A stretch of 64,000 nucleotides of DNA from Mesorhizobium sp. B2-3-4. Its GTDB lineage: Bacteria > Pseudomonadota > Alphaproteobacteria > Rhizobiales > Rhizobiaceae. A program made the translations under genes and the position numbers. Below are positions 25,783 to 34,001 of this stretch, in pieces. Below the pieces are notes generated by a model. It did no database searches. It saw only the letters and a list, made by a program, of their open reading frames with translations, and was not told the origin of the DNA. Position 1 is the stretch's first letter. Each line of letters begins with the position of its first letter. The stretch spans positions 1-64,000 of the forward strand of contig NZ_VFVY01000024.1 in assembly GCF_006442315.1 (NCBI RefSeq), in the 5' to 3' direction.

Positions 25783-26798
25783 GACCACCGGCCCTTGGGC
25801 CCGGTCGGGTTGCGGCCCCACGGGTTGGATTTGGGCGCTGCCGGCTCGGCCTGCGGTTCCGGCTCGGCCGGCTTGCCCCAGGGGCCGGCCGATTGCGGCT
25901 CGTCGGCCTCTTGCTGCGCCGGCGCCTGGCGCTGGGCGGACCGCGCTGCGCCGCCGCCCATCTGGCGCGCCATCTCCTGCAGGGCGGCGATGCGGTTGTC
26001 GGTGCTCGGGTGGGTGGAGAACAGACTGTCCATGCGCTCGCCATGCAAGGGATTGATGATGAAGAGATGCGCCATTGCCGGGTTGCGCTCGGCATCGGGG
26101 TTGGGAATGCGTTCTGCGCCGCGGGCGATCTTGTCAAGCGCCGAGGCCAGCCACAGCGGGTGTCCACAGATTTCGGCGCCGCGCCGGTCGGCCTCGTATT
26201 CGCGGGTACGGCTGACCGCCATCTGCACGATCATGGCGGCGAAGGGCGCCACGATCATCGCCGCCAGCACGCCGACGAAGCCGAACGGGCTGTTGTTGCG
26301 GTTGCCGCCGAGGAAGAACGCAAAATTGCCGAGCATCGAGATGGCGCCGGCAAAGGTGGCGACGATGGTCATGGTCAGCGTGTCGCGATGCTGGACATGG
26401 GCGAGTTCGTGCGCCATCACGGCGGCGACCTCCTCATGAGTCAGCCGCTGCAGCAGGCCGGTCGAGGCGGCGACCGCCGCGTTCTGCGGATTGCGGCCGG
26501 TTGCGAAGGCGTTCGGCTGCGGACTGTCAATCAGATAGGTCTTCGGCATCGGCAGCCCGGCCTGCTTGGCCAGTGCCTGGACGATGGCGTAATATTCGGG
26601 TGCGTTCTTCTCGTCGACCTCGACGGCGCGGTTCATCGACAGCACCATCTTGTCGGCGTTCCAGTAGCTGAACAGATTGGTGCCCGCCGCGACCAGCAGC
26701 GCGATCATCATGCCGCCCGAACCGCCGATCAGGAAGCCGACGCCCATGAACAGCGCCGTCATCGCGGCGAGAAGCATGGCGGTGCGAATGGTGTTCAT
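25779..26798 (-). CDS. htpX: Membrane zinc metalloprotease HtpX
   Basis: A 339-residue M48 family protease. Two membrane segments at the N-terminus (about residues 5-25 and 29-46) precede the zinc motif MAHELAHVQHRDT with His130, Glu131 and His134; two further hydrophobic segments follow (about 141-165 and 178-200), and the third ligand is the Glu in REYEADRRGAEI. HtpX degrades misfolded membrane proteins together with FtsH. The C-terminus after residue 285 is an added Gln/Pro/Ala-rich tail, common in rhizobial members. The ATG at 26798 follows GGGAGCAGACG. The gene overlaps the downstream rsmB start by four bases, so the two are an operon. Confidence 0.96.
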   Translation of the reverse strand: MNTIRTAMLLAAMTALFMGVGFLIGGSGGMMIALLVAAGTNLFSYWNADKMVLSMNRAVEVDEKNAPEYYAIVQALAKQAGLPMPKTYLIDSPQPNAFATGRNPQNAAVAASTGLLQRLTHEEVAAVMAHELAHVQHRDTLTMTIVATFAGAISMLGNFAFFLGGNRNNSPFGFVGVLAAMIVAPFAAMIVQMAVSRTREYEADRRGAEICGHPLWLASALDKIARGAERIPNPDAERNPAMAHLFIINPLHGERMDSLFSTHPSTDNRIAALQEMARQMGGGAARSAQRQAPAQQEADEPQSAGPWGKPAEPEPQAEPAAPKSNPWGRNPTGPKGRWS

Positions 26799-26903
26799 CG
26801 TCTGCTCCCGTCCGGCTTGTGGTGAAAAAGGGTCGATCGTCGCGTGTTCATTGCTATATGATGGGAAACGCCTGCCGCCGTTTCAATCCGCGGGAAATAT
26901 CGC

Positions 26904-27125
26904 ATGAACGACGAAACCAGTAAAACGCCCGCCGGCCCGGATGAGGGCACGTCGCCAAAGGAGCTGACGCCGGCCGCCCGCCGTGCATTGGCCGAGGCCG
27001 AGGCAAGGCGGCAAGATTATCGCAGCGAGGAAGTCGCGCTGCCTCGGGAAATCGGCGGCCGTGGCGGCAAGGAACCCGGCCGCTATGGCGACTGGGAAGT
27101 CAAAGGCCTGACCAGCGACTTCTAG
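26904..27125 (+). CDS. DUF1674 protein (SDHAF4-like)
   Basis: A 73-residue protein. The C-terminal half (EIGGRGGKEPGRYGDWEVKGLTSDF) is the DUF1674 signature, the family that includes the mitochondrial succinate dehydrogenase assembly factor SDHAF4, which helps fold the flavoprotein subunit. The N-terminal half is charged and likely disordered. A similar job with succinate dehydrogenase here is inference from the family. The ATG at 26904 is preceded by CGGGAAATATCGC, with GGGAAA as a plausible ribosome binding site. It is divergent from htpX with 105 bases between, a neighbourhood often kept in rhizobia. Confidence 0.92.
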   Translation: MNDETSKTPAGPDEGTSPKELTPAARRALAEAEARRQDYRSEEVALPREIGGRGGKEPGRYGDWEVKGLTSDF

Positions 27126-27157
27126 AAGACCAATCTCGCCGTACCTCGCGTTGCCTT

Positions 27158-27823
27158 CTAGGCGGCGTCGCGTTGCGGCTCGAGGGCCAGCCAGCCCTGC
27201 TCGTCGACAGTGATGCCGACCGTGTCATAGTCCGATATCGCGGCATGCGGGGTTTGCAGAACGTGCTGGTGCGTGGCGTTGATCACCATCACCGAGGCGC
27301 CTGCCGCTTCCGCGGCAGCTATGCCGGCCGGCGCGTCCTCGAACACCAGGCAGTCGCGCGCCTCGACGCCGAGCCGCTTCGCGCCAAGCTGGAAACAGTC
27401 CGGCGCCGGCTTGCCGCGCGACACGTCCTCGGCCGCGATCAGGACGGCGGGCACGGGGATGCCGGCAACCTTCATGCGCGCCAGCGCAAGGGAGCGCGGC
27501 GCCGAGGTCACGATCGCCCAGCGCTCGGGCGGCAGCGCCTTGAGGAAAGCCACCGCGCCGGCGATCTGAACGATACCGTCGAGATCGTCGGCTTCGGCCT
27601 TCAGCAGCAAGTCGGCTTCATGCGCGGCATCGACGCCCGGCAGCGCCAGATTGCCGATGGTTTCGATCGCGCGCACGCCGTGGATAGTGGGCAGGAAGGT
27701 CGCGACGTCGAGGCCGTGGCGGCGCGCCCAGTCGCCCCACACACGTTCCGCCGAGGCGATGGAGTTGATGAGCGTGCCGTCCATGTCGAAGAGGAAGGCG
27801 GCGAATGTCTTGCCCGGGTACAT
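27158..27823 (-). CDS. HAD-IA family phosphatase (beta-phosphoglucomutase/sugar phosphatase type)
   Basis: A 221-residue HAD hydrolase. Motif I is FLFDMDGTLINS (Asp13 and Asp15 with the nucleophile first), motif II is IVTSAPRSLA, motif III Lys in RGKPAPDCFQLGAKRLG, and motif IV VFEDAPAGIAAAEAAGA. A helical cap lies between motif I and II, so this is subclass I. The closest functional groups dephosphorylate small sugar phosphates such as 2-deoxyglucose-6-phosphate or act as phosphoglycolate phosphatases; the exact substrate is not clear. The ATG at 27823 is chosen because the frame upstream (to 27982) is not family-like and overlaps the next gene's promoter. It is convergent with the DUF1674 gene. 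Confidence 0.88.
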   Translation of the reverse strand: MYPGKTFAAFLFDMDGTLINSIASAERVWGDWARRHGLDVATFLPTIHGVRAIETIGNLALPGVDAAHEADLLLKAEADDLDGIVQIAGAVAFLKALPPERWAIVTSAPRSLALARMKVAGIPVPAVLIAAEDVSRGKPAPDCFQLGAKRLGVEARDCLVFEDAPAGIAAAEAAGASVMVINATHQHVLQTPHAAISDYDTVGITVDEQGWLALEPQRDAA

Positions 27824-27993
27824 GATTTTCCTTGCATTGCGGAGAGGTGTCTTGGGGAGGGCGCAACCGTAGCGCCAAGGCGCGGCCATGGAAAGGCGCA
27901 TGAGAGCTAATTGGCGGTCCGGCCAGGGAACCAGCATCACCTTGCGACGTTTGCAATCGGACCATTCCTGCCATGCGAACAAGGACGACGCCC

Positions 27994-28863
27994 ATGCTGA
28001 TCCGCCTCGGCTATGAGATTGCCATTGAATGCGCCGAGGCCACGCCGGTGATTTCGCTGCTCGAGATCCACCGGGACAGGCAGGCCGACATCAAGCGGCA
28101 GACACGGGTTCTGACTTCGCCTTCGATCCCGACCCGGCTTTATCACGACCTGCATGGCAATGCCTGCCGCCGCTTCACCGCGCCGGCCGGCGTTTTTCGC
28201 ATTCTCTACGATGCGGTCGTCGAGGACAGCGGCGAGACCGACGAGGTCAATACGCTGGCCCGCGAGACGCCGGTGGCCGAATTGCCCGACGAGGTGCTGG
28301 GCTACCTGCTCGGCAGCCGCTATTGCGAGACCGATCATCTGAGCAATCTCGCCTGGCAGCTTTTCGGTCACCTGCCGGCCGGCTGGGCCCGGGTGCAGGC
28401 GATCGTCGACTACGTCCACAACCGACTGTCCTTCGGCTATGGCTATGCGCGGTCGACCCGCACCGCCGCGCAGGCGCATGAAGAACGCGTCGGCGTATGC
28501 CGCGACTTCGCCCACCTGGCCATCACGCTGTGCCGCTGCATGAACATTCCGGCCCGCTATGTGAACGGCTATATGGGCGACATCGGCGTGCCGGCCGATC
28601 CGGCACCGATGGACTTCTCCGCCTGGATGGAAGTGTTCCTCGACGGCAAATGGTACACGTTCGATCCGCGCCACAACCGGCCCAGAACCGGTCGCGTCGT
28701 CATCGCGCGCGGCCGCGATGCCACCGACGTTCCCCTGCTGCACAGTTTCGGCCCGCACACGCTGACCTTATTCAAGGTCTGGACCTACGAGCAGGAGGGC
28801 AGGCTGTTCAACCCGCCCCATCACGGTGTCGACAGAACGGCCACGGCGCGGATGCTGGCCTAG
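27994..28863 (+). CDS. Transglutaminase-like domain protein
   Basis: A 289-residue soluble protein of the bacterial transglutaminase-like superfamily. An N-terminal beta-rich part (about 1-115) precedes the papain-like core: Cys169 in ERVGVCRDFAHLAITLCR, the aromatic strand DFSAWMEVFLDGKWYTFD with Asp224, and the following RHN. At the position where most members carry the catalytic His (HAWFE) this protein has Ser209 (SAWME), so ordinary Cys-His-Asp chemistry is in doubt; the same change may be normal for this subgroup. Possible roles are amidase or peptidase. ATG 27994 follows AAGGACGACGCCC; the frame could start at 27973. It is divergent from the HAD gene. Confidence 0.85.
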   Translation: MLIRLGYEIAIECAEATPVISLLEIHRDRQADIKRQTRVLTSPSIPTRLYHDLHGNACRRFTAPAGVFRILYDAVVEDSGETDEVNTLARETPVAELPDEVLGYLLGSRYCETDHLSNLAWQLFGHLPAGWARVQAIVDYVHNRLSFGYGYARSTRTAAQAHEERVGVCRDFAHLAITLCRCMNIPARYVNGYMGDIGVPADPAPMDFSAWMEVFLDGKWYTFDPRHNRPRTGRVVIARGRDATDVPLLHSFGPHTLTLFKVWTYEQEGRLFNPPHHGVDRTATARMLA

Positions 28864-29164
28864 GGCCTTCAAGGCAATCCCGGGACAGCTGGTCTACTTC
28901 GGCACAGGCACGCTGTGCCGCAACAGGACGTCGCCGGACGCCGGGCGAAGGCTTCGTGTCGAGCATGGTAAGCGCCTGGTAAAGGCGGGTGAAGGCACGT
29001 TCCGGCGTTTACCAGTCATTCACCTTCTTCTCGGGTGAAAATCCAACAAAAACAATGTTTTGCTGCCGGTTCCCCTGTCCCTGGGCGGATCGGAGCATCG
29101 TCCGGCTGGAATCCTGCATCGTCCTCAACGCGGCGACGAGGCCGAGGCATGCGGAGGCTGTTGG
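28864..29164. other. Gap of about 300 bases before the TadG-like gene
   Basis: No gene seen. Two hairpins follow one another: CTGGTAAA (28976-28983) with TTTACCAG (29008-29015), and TTCACC (29019-29024) with GGTGAA (29034-29039). An A/T-richer stretch with AACAAAAACAATGTTTTGC (29044-29062) is unlike the surroundings and may hold the promoter of the downstream gene. GGAGG at about 29156 is its ribosome binding site. Confidence 0.4.
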
Positions 29165-30640
29165 ATGCGGAATTACGGGGGTCTTGTTCACGCGATCGGC
29201 GCGCTCGCCAGAGATCGCGGTGGAAATTTCGCAGTCCTGTTCGGCTTTGCTGCCTCGGTCTTGGCGCTGGTCGCGGGCTTCTCGGTCAATGTCGCGCAAC
29301 TCTACAATGCCAAGTCGAGCCTGCAGGGCGTGGTCGACGCCGCGGTGACATCGACGGCGCGCGACCTGACCACCGGCGCCATCAAGGAAGCCGACGCCAA
29401 CAAATCCGTGCAGGCCTTTCTCGACGCCAACGGCGCGACGATTCTGCAAGCCGGCAATGTTGCGCTGGACAGGCTGCTCATCGACAAAACGGCGAATACG
29501 GTCCAGGTCGACGCCCATGTCGACGTCGCCCTGTTCTTCCCGATTCTGGGCATGGGTGACATGAAGCGCGTCACTGCCTCGACGACATCGCTCTATTCGG
29601 ACAAGCAGATAGAGGTGGCGATGATGCTCGACATAACCGGATCGATGGCCAAGCGCGGCAAAGTCGACAAGATCGGCGATCTGAAGGCAGCCGCCAGGAA
29701 CGCCGTCCAGACGATGCTCGACAACCAGGACCCGACGAACCCTCGCGTCCGTGTCGCGATCGTGCCTTACGCGTCGGGTGTGAACGCCGGCAAACTGGCC
29801 GAAAACGTCTATGCCGAGACCCAGGCGAGTTCCGATCTGCCACCGGTCGAGGGCAGTCCGCTTCTCGTTGCCAAGACGGGCAAGAATCTGCTGCCGTCCT
29901 TCAGCGACTACATCTCCATTGTCGGCGCGGCCATGCCGCACACGGATAATTGCGCCACGGAGCGCAAGGACAAGAACGGCAATGCGGATTTGAGCGCCGA
30001 CGGCCCGGACACGGTTCGCACGGACAAGAACGGCAAGAAATACTATGCCCTGGTCAACCGGGATGATCATCTCAGCGGCGCGGGAATGAACAAATGTCCC
30101 GATGCGCAAGTGATCCCGCTGACCGCGGATTCCGGCGCATTGCTCGATTCGATCGATGACTTCCGCGCCAATGGCTACACGGCCGGAGCGATCGCCATAC
30201 AGTGGACCTACTACATGCTGTCGCCGCAATGGCGCAACGCGATCAAGGATGCCGGTCTCGGCAACGGCGCTTCGAATGCAAATAGGAAGAAGATCGCCAA
30301 GGTCGCGATCCTGATGACCGACGGGCAGTTCAATACGGCCTTCGCGGGTGTCGGGGGAAGCTACAACGGCCAGGGTGATCTGGCGCGGGGCAACGCCGAA
30401 ACGCTCTGCGGCAATATGAAAAACGATGGCATCGAGATTTTCACCATCGGCTTCGATTTGAACGACAAGGACATGTCGGCGACCGAGCGGGACCAGGCAA
30501 AGGCCGTCCTGCAAGGCTGTTCGTCGAACGACGCCTCCGCCACCGAGAGACATTATTTCGAGGTGTCGACCGGCGCGGAGCTGGATGCGGCCTTTCAGGA
30601 AATCATCCGCAACACCGAAAAAGTCACGCTGACCCAGTAG
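29165..30640 (+). CDS. TadG-like pilus-assembly protein with von Willebrand factor A domain
   Basis: A 491-residue protein. RGGNFAVLFGFAASVLALVAGFSVNVAQLYN (about residues 18-48) is the TadE/TadG-type N-terminal segment: charged, then one membrane helix. The rest is predicted extracytoplasmic and is a vWA domain whose metal site begins VAMMLDITGSMA (Asp156, Thr158, Ser160), with VAILMTDGQFNT later and a C-terminal GAELDAAFQEIIRN helix. TadG-like proteins are minor pseudopilins or secretion partners of Flp/Tad pili. No other tad gene is in the window, so this is an orphan copy. The ATG at 29165 follows GGAGGCTGTTGG. The insert with many Asp/Lys/Asn (about 270-310) could bind calcium. Confidence 0.88.
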   Translation: MRNYGGLVHAIGALARDRGGNFAVLFGFAASVLALVAGFSVNVAQLYNAKSSLQGVVDAAVTSTARDLTTGAIKEADANKSVQAFLDANGATILQAGNVALDRLLIDKTANTVQVDAHVDVALFFPILGMGDMKRVTASTTSLYSDKQIEVAMMLDITGSMAKRGKVDKIGDLKAAARNAVQTMLDNQDPTNPRVRVAIVPYASGVNAGKLAENVYAETQASSDLPPVEGSPLLVAKTGKNLLPSFSDYISIVGAAMPHTDNCATERKDKNGNADLSADGPDTVRTDKNGKKYYALVNRDDHLSGAGMNKCPDAQVIPLTADSGALLDSIDDFRANGYTAGAIAIQWTYYMLSPQWRNAIKDAGLGNGASNANRKKIAKVAILMTDGQFNTAFAGVGGSYNGQGDLARGNAETLCGNMKNDGIEIFTIGFDLNDKDMSATERDQAKAVLQGCSSNDASATERHYFEVSTGAELDAAFQEIIRNTEKVTLTQ

Positions 30641-30654
30641 TCCGCGAAAAGGAA

Positions 30655-30687
30655 AAGGCCGCCGCTTCTTTCGAAGCCGGCGGCCTT
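30655..30687. terminator. Strong hairpin terminator between the TadG-like gene and the small ORF
   Basis: AAGGCCGCCG (30655-30664) pairs with CGGCGGCCTT (30678-30687), extended inside by CTTC/GAAG with a one-base bulge. On the plus strand the tail is CCGTGTTTCC; on the minus strand it is TTCCTTTTCG, so it serves the minus-strand small gene at least as well as the TadG-like gene. Confidence 0.85.
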
Positions 30688-30755
30688 CCGTGTTTCCGTC
30701 CATGGCGCGGCTCCTGGCGGCAACCTCTTCGGTTGCCCGCCGCGCATCTCGCGCC

Positions 30756-30827
30756 TTAACGGGAAGACTGCTTCCCGAAAGTGCAATCCGCTGAGGCCAC
30801 GTTCTGGAAAACGAAATCACTCGACAT
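30756..30827 (-). CDS. Probable 23-codon small protein with an extreme Shine-Dalgarno
   Basis: ATG at 30827 is preceded on the minus strand, with one base between, by AAAGGAGGTGATCC (30842-30829), fully complementary over 14 bases to the 3' end of 16S rRNA. The frame codes for 23 residues beginning MSSDFVFQNVASADCTF and ending in SSR-stop, with one Cys at position 15, soluble and without signal peptide. Downstream on the same strand are a 7-base hairpin (GGCAACC/GGTTGCC) and then the terminator at 30655-30687. A consensus -35 TTGACA lies at 30929-30924 with only a weak -10. The open frame upstream to 31139 is ignored because it has no start signal. Family unknown to me. The rest of the gap 30641-31044 shows no other gene. 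Confidence 0.6.
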   Translation of the reverse strand: MSSDFVFQNVASADCTFGKQSSR

Positions 30828-31044
30828 CGGATCACCTCCTTTCAGTTCGTTGAACACGATGCCAAGGTGGGGTGTTTCGGCCGCTTTGGCAAGGGGCGCG
30901 ATGCGCGCTCGTCGCCGCAGGCGTGTCAAGGGCGCGCCGATGTGTCCCAATCGAGACACTTCATGGCCGCTGCCGCCTCGGGGTTGCACGCGGCCGGTCG
31001 AGCGGCCACAATCAGACCGGGCCGCCGGCCCGGGGGAGAAGGGC

Positions 31045-32307
31045 ATGAATGCAGCCGACAAGGCAGCACGTATCGTTCGCACCGTCGTCGAGGCGCTGAA
31101 GCCGGGTTTCACCGTCAGGCTGTGGACGGGCGAGCGCATCGGTCCACCGGACGGTCCGGTGCTTGCCGTAAACGATCAGGACATTGTCTGGCAGCTGGTC
31201 CGCAGGCCGAATTTCTCGACGCTGGTGGAAATGTGGATCGCCAAGACGATCGACATCGAGGGCGGATCGATTTTCGATCTCTACGCCATGCCGTCGAAGG
31301 GCAAGCTGCGGCTCAAATCCCTGCCGAAGCGCGCCATCCTGCGCGACCTGCCCGCCGTGCTGTTTTCGCGACGGCAGATGACGAAGCGGGCCGATCTGGC
31401 CGGTCAGAATCCCTTCGTCAGCGGTTCGAACAAGAAGGCGATCGAGCATCACTACGACATCTCGAACGCATTCTACCGGCTCTTCCTCGACGAGCGCATG
31501 GTCTATACCTGCGCCTACTTCACCGATTTCGCCAACGGAATCGACCAGGCGCAGAAGGACAAGCTCGACCATATCTGCCGCAAGCTCAGGCTGAAGCCGG
31601 GCGACAGGCTGCTCGATATAGGCTGCGGCTGGGGGGCCATGCTGATCCACGCCGCCAAGCACTATGGCGCCATCGGCCACGGCGTCTCGCTGTCGGAGGA
31701 ACAGACCCGGCTGGCACGCGAGCGCATCCGCGCCGAGGGCCTGGAGGACAGGATCACCATCGACATCAAGTCCTACACGGAGCTCGACGGCAGCTACGAC
31801 AAGATCTCTTCGATCGGCATGTTCGAGGCGGTCGGCATCGCCAACCATGCCACCTATTTCTCGACCGTCCATCGCCTGCTGAAGCCCGGCGGCATCTATC
31901 TGCACCATGCCATCACGAGGCGCGGCAAGGGCAGCGCGAAAAAGACGCTGCGCAAGGGGGCGGAATACAAGGCGCTGATCAAATACATCTTTCCCGGCGG
32001 CGAGGTCGACACGATCGGCATGACGCTGGGCAATCTGGAGGCGCATGGTTTTCTCGTCCATGACGTCGAGAACCTGCGCGAGCATTATGCGCGCACCTGC
32101 AGGCTGTGGGCCGAGCGCCTGCAAGCGCGGTTCGACGAAGCGATCGCGGAAGTGGGCGAGCCCCGAGCGCGGCTCTGGCTGCTTTACCTGACCGGCTGTT
32201 CGATCGCCTTCGAGCGCGCCTCGGCGCAGATATTCCAGACCGTCGTCACCAAACGGGCGCGCGGCCCGTGCGGCCTGCCGCCGACCCGCGCGGATCTGTA
32301 CCGGTAG
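31045..32307 (+). CDS. cfa: Cyclopropane-fatty-acyl-phospholipid synthase family methyltransferase
   Basis: A 420-residue protein. An N-terminal lipid-binding domain (about 1-115) is followed by HHYDISNAFYRLFLDERMVYTCAYF, then the SAM-binding motif LLDIGCGWGAMLIHAAKHYG (about residues 189-208), GVSLSEEQ and SSIGMFEAVGIANHATYF. The family transfers a methylene from S-adenosylmethionine to double bonds of membrane phospholipid acyl chains, usually in stationary phase or acid stress. In E. coli Cfa the matching GMFEHVG has His where this has Ala, so this may be a variant paralogue, of which rhizobia often have more than one. The ATG at 31045 follows GGGGGAGAAGGGC, an excellent ribosome binding site; the frame extends upstream to 30781 across the small-gene region. 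Confidence 0.9.
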   Translation: MNAADKAARIVRTVVEALKPGFTVRLWTGERIGPPDGPVLAVNDQDIVWQLVRRPNFSTLVEMWIAKTIDIEGGSIFDLYAMPSKGKLRLKSLPKRAILRDLPAVLFSRRQMTKRADLAGQNPFVSGSNKKAIEHHYDISNAFYRLFLDERMVYTCAYFTDFANGIDQAQKDKLDHICRKLRLKPGDRLLDIGCGWGAMLIHAAKHYGAIGHGVSLSEEQTRLARERIRAEGLEDRITIDIKSYTELDGSYDKISSIGMFEAVGIANHATYFSTVHRLLKPGGIYLHHAITRRGKGSAKKTLRKGAEYKALIKYIFPGGEVDTIGMTLGNLEAHGFLVHDVENLREHYARTCRLWAERLQARFDEAIAEVGEPRARLWLLYLTGCSIAFERASAQIFQTVVTKRARGPCGLPPTRADLYR

Positions 32308-32316
32308 CGCGGCGCT

Positions 32317-33135
32317 CTATTCGGCAATGCCAAGCGAAGTGAGATAGGCCGCCGAAGCCGGTATCTTGGACTTGTCCCTGATCTCGATGATGAGGCGTGG
32401 ATCGCTGTCGAGTTTCGCCAGCGCGGCAAAGACCGATCGCCATGGAAGCGTGCCCTCGCCGAGGCTCCAATGGCGGTCGGCGTAGCCGTCGGCATCCTGC
32501 AGATGGACATGGCGCAGGCGGTTGCCGGCGGCGTGCACATAGTAATCGACCGGCGGAGCGCCGGTCGAGCCATGGGCGTAATAGGCGTGGCCGGTATCGA
32601 TCGAGACGGCGACCGCGGGCGAACTGAAACTGTCGGCCAAGGCCACGCGGATATGCGGATCCTTGTCCTCGATGTTTTCGAGCACCATCGTGCAACCGAT
32701 GTCTTCGGCCCGCTTGACGGCATCGCGCAGCGTCAGCCGGGAGTATTCGACGATTTTCTCGCGCTCGCCGGGATTGTTGTCGAGGTTGTTGTAGGACCAG
32801 GTCGTGTAGGGGCTGTGGACGACCATGTGCGTCGCGCCGATGGCGGCACAGACATCGAGACCTTGCAGCAGACGCCTGCTGACGACATCGCGGATGTCGG
32901 GGTCCTGCGAGGCGATGGTGAAGCCCCAGAACGGCCCATGAATGCCGAGCCGACCCTTGTGGCCGTCGAGAAGCTTTTTGGCGCGGGCGGCAAGCGGTGA
33001 CCAGTCGCCGTTGAGAACGCCGGCCTCGGCAAAATCCTGCAGTTCCAGGTCCCGTTGCTTCTCCAAAAGCCAGTCGCGATGGATTTCGAGATCGTTGAGG
33101 GTCATGGCTGCGCCAAGAATGGGCAAGGAAGGCAT
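32317..33135 (-). CDS. Sugar phosphate isomerase/epimerase-type TIM-barrel protein
   Basis: A 272-residue protein of the AP-endonuclease-2/xylose-isomerase-like TIM barrel. Metal-binding strands are visible: HMVVHSPYTT, TMVLENIEDKDPH (Glu), VSIDTGHAYYAHG (Asp and His), LRHVHLQDADGY (His), and LIIEIRDKS (Glu) near the C-terminus. Members epimerise or isomerise sugars or inositol derivatives; the substrate here is unknown. The ATG at 33135 has GGAG 5-8 bases upstream. It is the last of three genes on the minus strand (acs, MOSC, this), separated from the MOSC gene by 116 bases that hold a direct repeat TATGGCGCCG but no gene, so operon membership is uncertain. Confidence 0.87.
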   Translation of the reverse strand: MPSLPILGAAMTLNDLEIHRDWLLEKQRDLELQDFAEAGVLNGDWSPLAARAKKLLDGHKGRLGIHGPFWGFTIASQDPDIRDVVSRRLLQGLDVCAAIGATHMVVHSPYTTWSYNNLDNNPGEREKIVEYSRLTLRDAVKRAEDIGCTMVLENIEDKDPHIRVALADSFSSPAVAVSIDTGHAYYAHGSTGAPPVDYYVHAAGNRLRHVHLQDADGYADRHWSLGEGTLPWRSVFAALAKLDSDPRLIIEIRDKSKIPASAAYLTSLGIAE

Positions 33136-33251
33136 CGGCACTCCAATCGTGGGATCTGAAATGGTGAACGGCGACAGACACGCCGCGCCGGCTGTATGGC
33201 GCCGTTTTCTGTCATGCGTATTACAAGCTTGTGCCGCGCTATGGCGCCGCG

Positions 33252-34001
33252 TCAGAGGAACCGCATCGGCGCGCCGATCTCGACGCGCGCCGGCTGGTCC
33301 ACCGTGCAGTAGACGCCGAGATTGTGGGCGTTGTGGCGCACCAGATTGCGCAGGATCGCCGGATCGTGGTCGAAGCTGTCCTGGGCGATGATGGTGAAGC
33401 CGCAGCGCCGGCATGGTTCGGAGATGGTCAGCTGGAGGTCGCCGACGGCGAGCTTGCGGCCGATCCATTCGGTTTCTGGAAACGAGCCTTCGACATCGGC
33501 AATGTCGACGACGATGTTGGGACGGAAGCGGCGCGGGTCGGCAGCACCCTGCGGATGCAGCGCCTTCAGCCGCGCCAGCGAGGCCGTGGTCAAGAGATGG
33601 ATCGGCGCCTTGGCGTAGCGCGCCTGCGTCAGCGGGCCGGCATAGGCCGGCGGCGCGTTCTCCTGGCCGAACGGCCGGATCGAAGCGGTGAAACCGAGAT
33701 AGGCGGATAGGGCGCGATCGCACTCGTCGCCGGGCGCGGCCAGCCAGGCGCCGCCGGGAACGGCGATTTCCAGGGCACGGTCATTGTTCAGCCGGGTGCG
33801 GATGCGCGGCACCTTGTGCCACTTCGCCTCGCGGTCGGGCCGCGCGATCTCGTTATCGGAAGTATCGACGAGACCGAACATGCGGTCGCCCTCGATTCCG
33901 GCCGGACCGACCTGGATGGCGTCACGGCGCTCACCGGCGAGCGAACTCGCCGGGTAGCGCCAAAGCTCCGTGACGGTACCCATCACAGTCTCGCCCGCCA
34001 T
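33252..34001 (-). CDS. MOSC domain protein (YcbX/mARC-like)
   Basis: A 249-residue protein with an N-terminal MOSC-N beta barrel (GTVTELWRYPASSLAGERRD, then GPAGIEGDRMFGLVD) and a MOSC domain with the conserved molybdenum-binding Cys in SEPCRRCGFTIIAQ near residue 193. MOSC proteins of the YcbX/mARC type bind molybdenum cofactor and reduce N-hydroxylated compounds, though this one lacks the C-terminal ferredoxin domain of YcbX, so it would need a separate electron donor. The RFRPNIVVDI segment is typical. The ATG at 34001 shares its first base with the last base of the acs stop codon (TGATG), so translation is coupled to acs. Confidence 0.92.
   Translation of the reverse strand: MAGETVMGTVTELWRYPASSLAGERRDAIQVGPAGIEGDRMFGLVDTSDNEIARPDREAKWHKVPRIRTRLNNDRALEIAVPGGAWLAAPGDECDRALSAYLGFTASIRPFGQENAPPAYAGPLTQARYAKAPIHLLTTASLARLKALHPQGAADPRRFRPNIVVDIADVEGSFPETEWIGRKLAVGDLQLTISEPCRRCGFTIIAQDSFDHDPAILRNLVRHNAHNLGVYCTVDQPARVEIGAPMRFL

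Noticed and set aside
30828..30842. GGATCACCTCCTTT on the plus strand, identical to the 3' end of 16S rRNA
   Set aside because: Only 14 bases match and no rRNA sequence surrounds it; it is explained as the complement of a very strong Shine-Dalgarno on the minus strand.
30828..31139. Extension of the small minus-strand ORF upstream to 31139
   Set aside because: It would run through the cfa start and ribosome binding site and has no start signal; the Shine-Dalgarno marks 30827.
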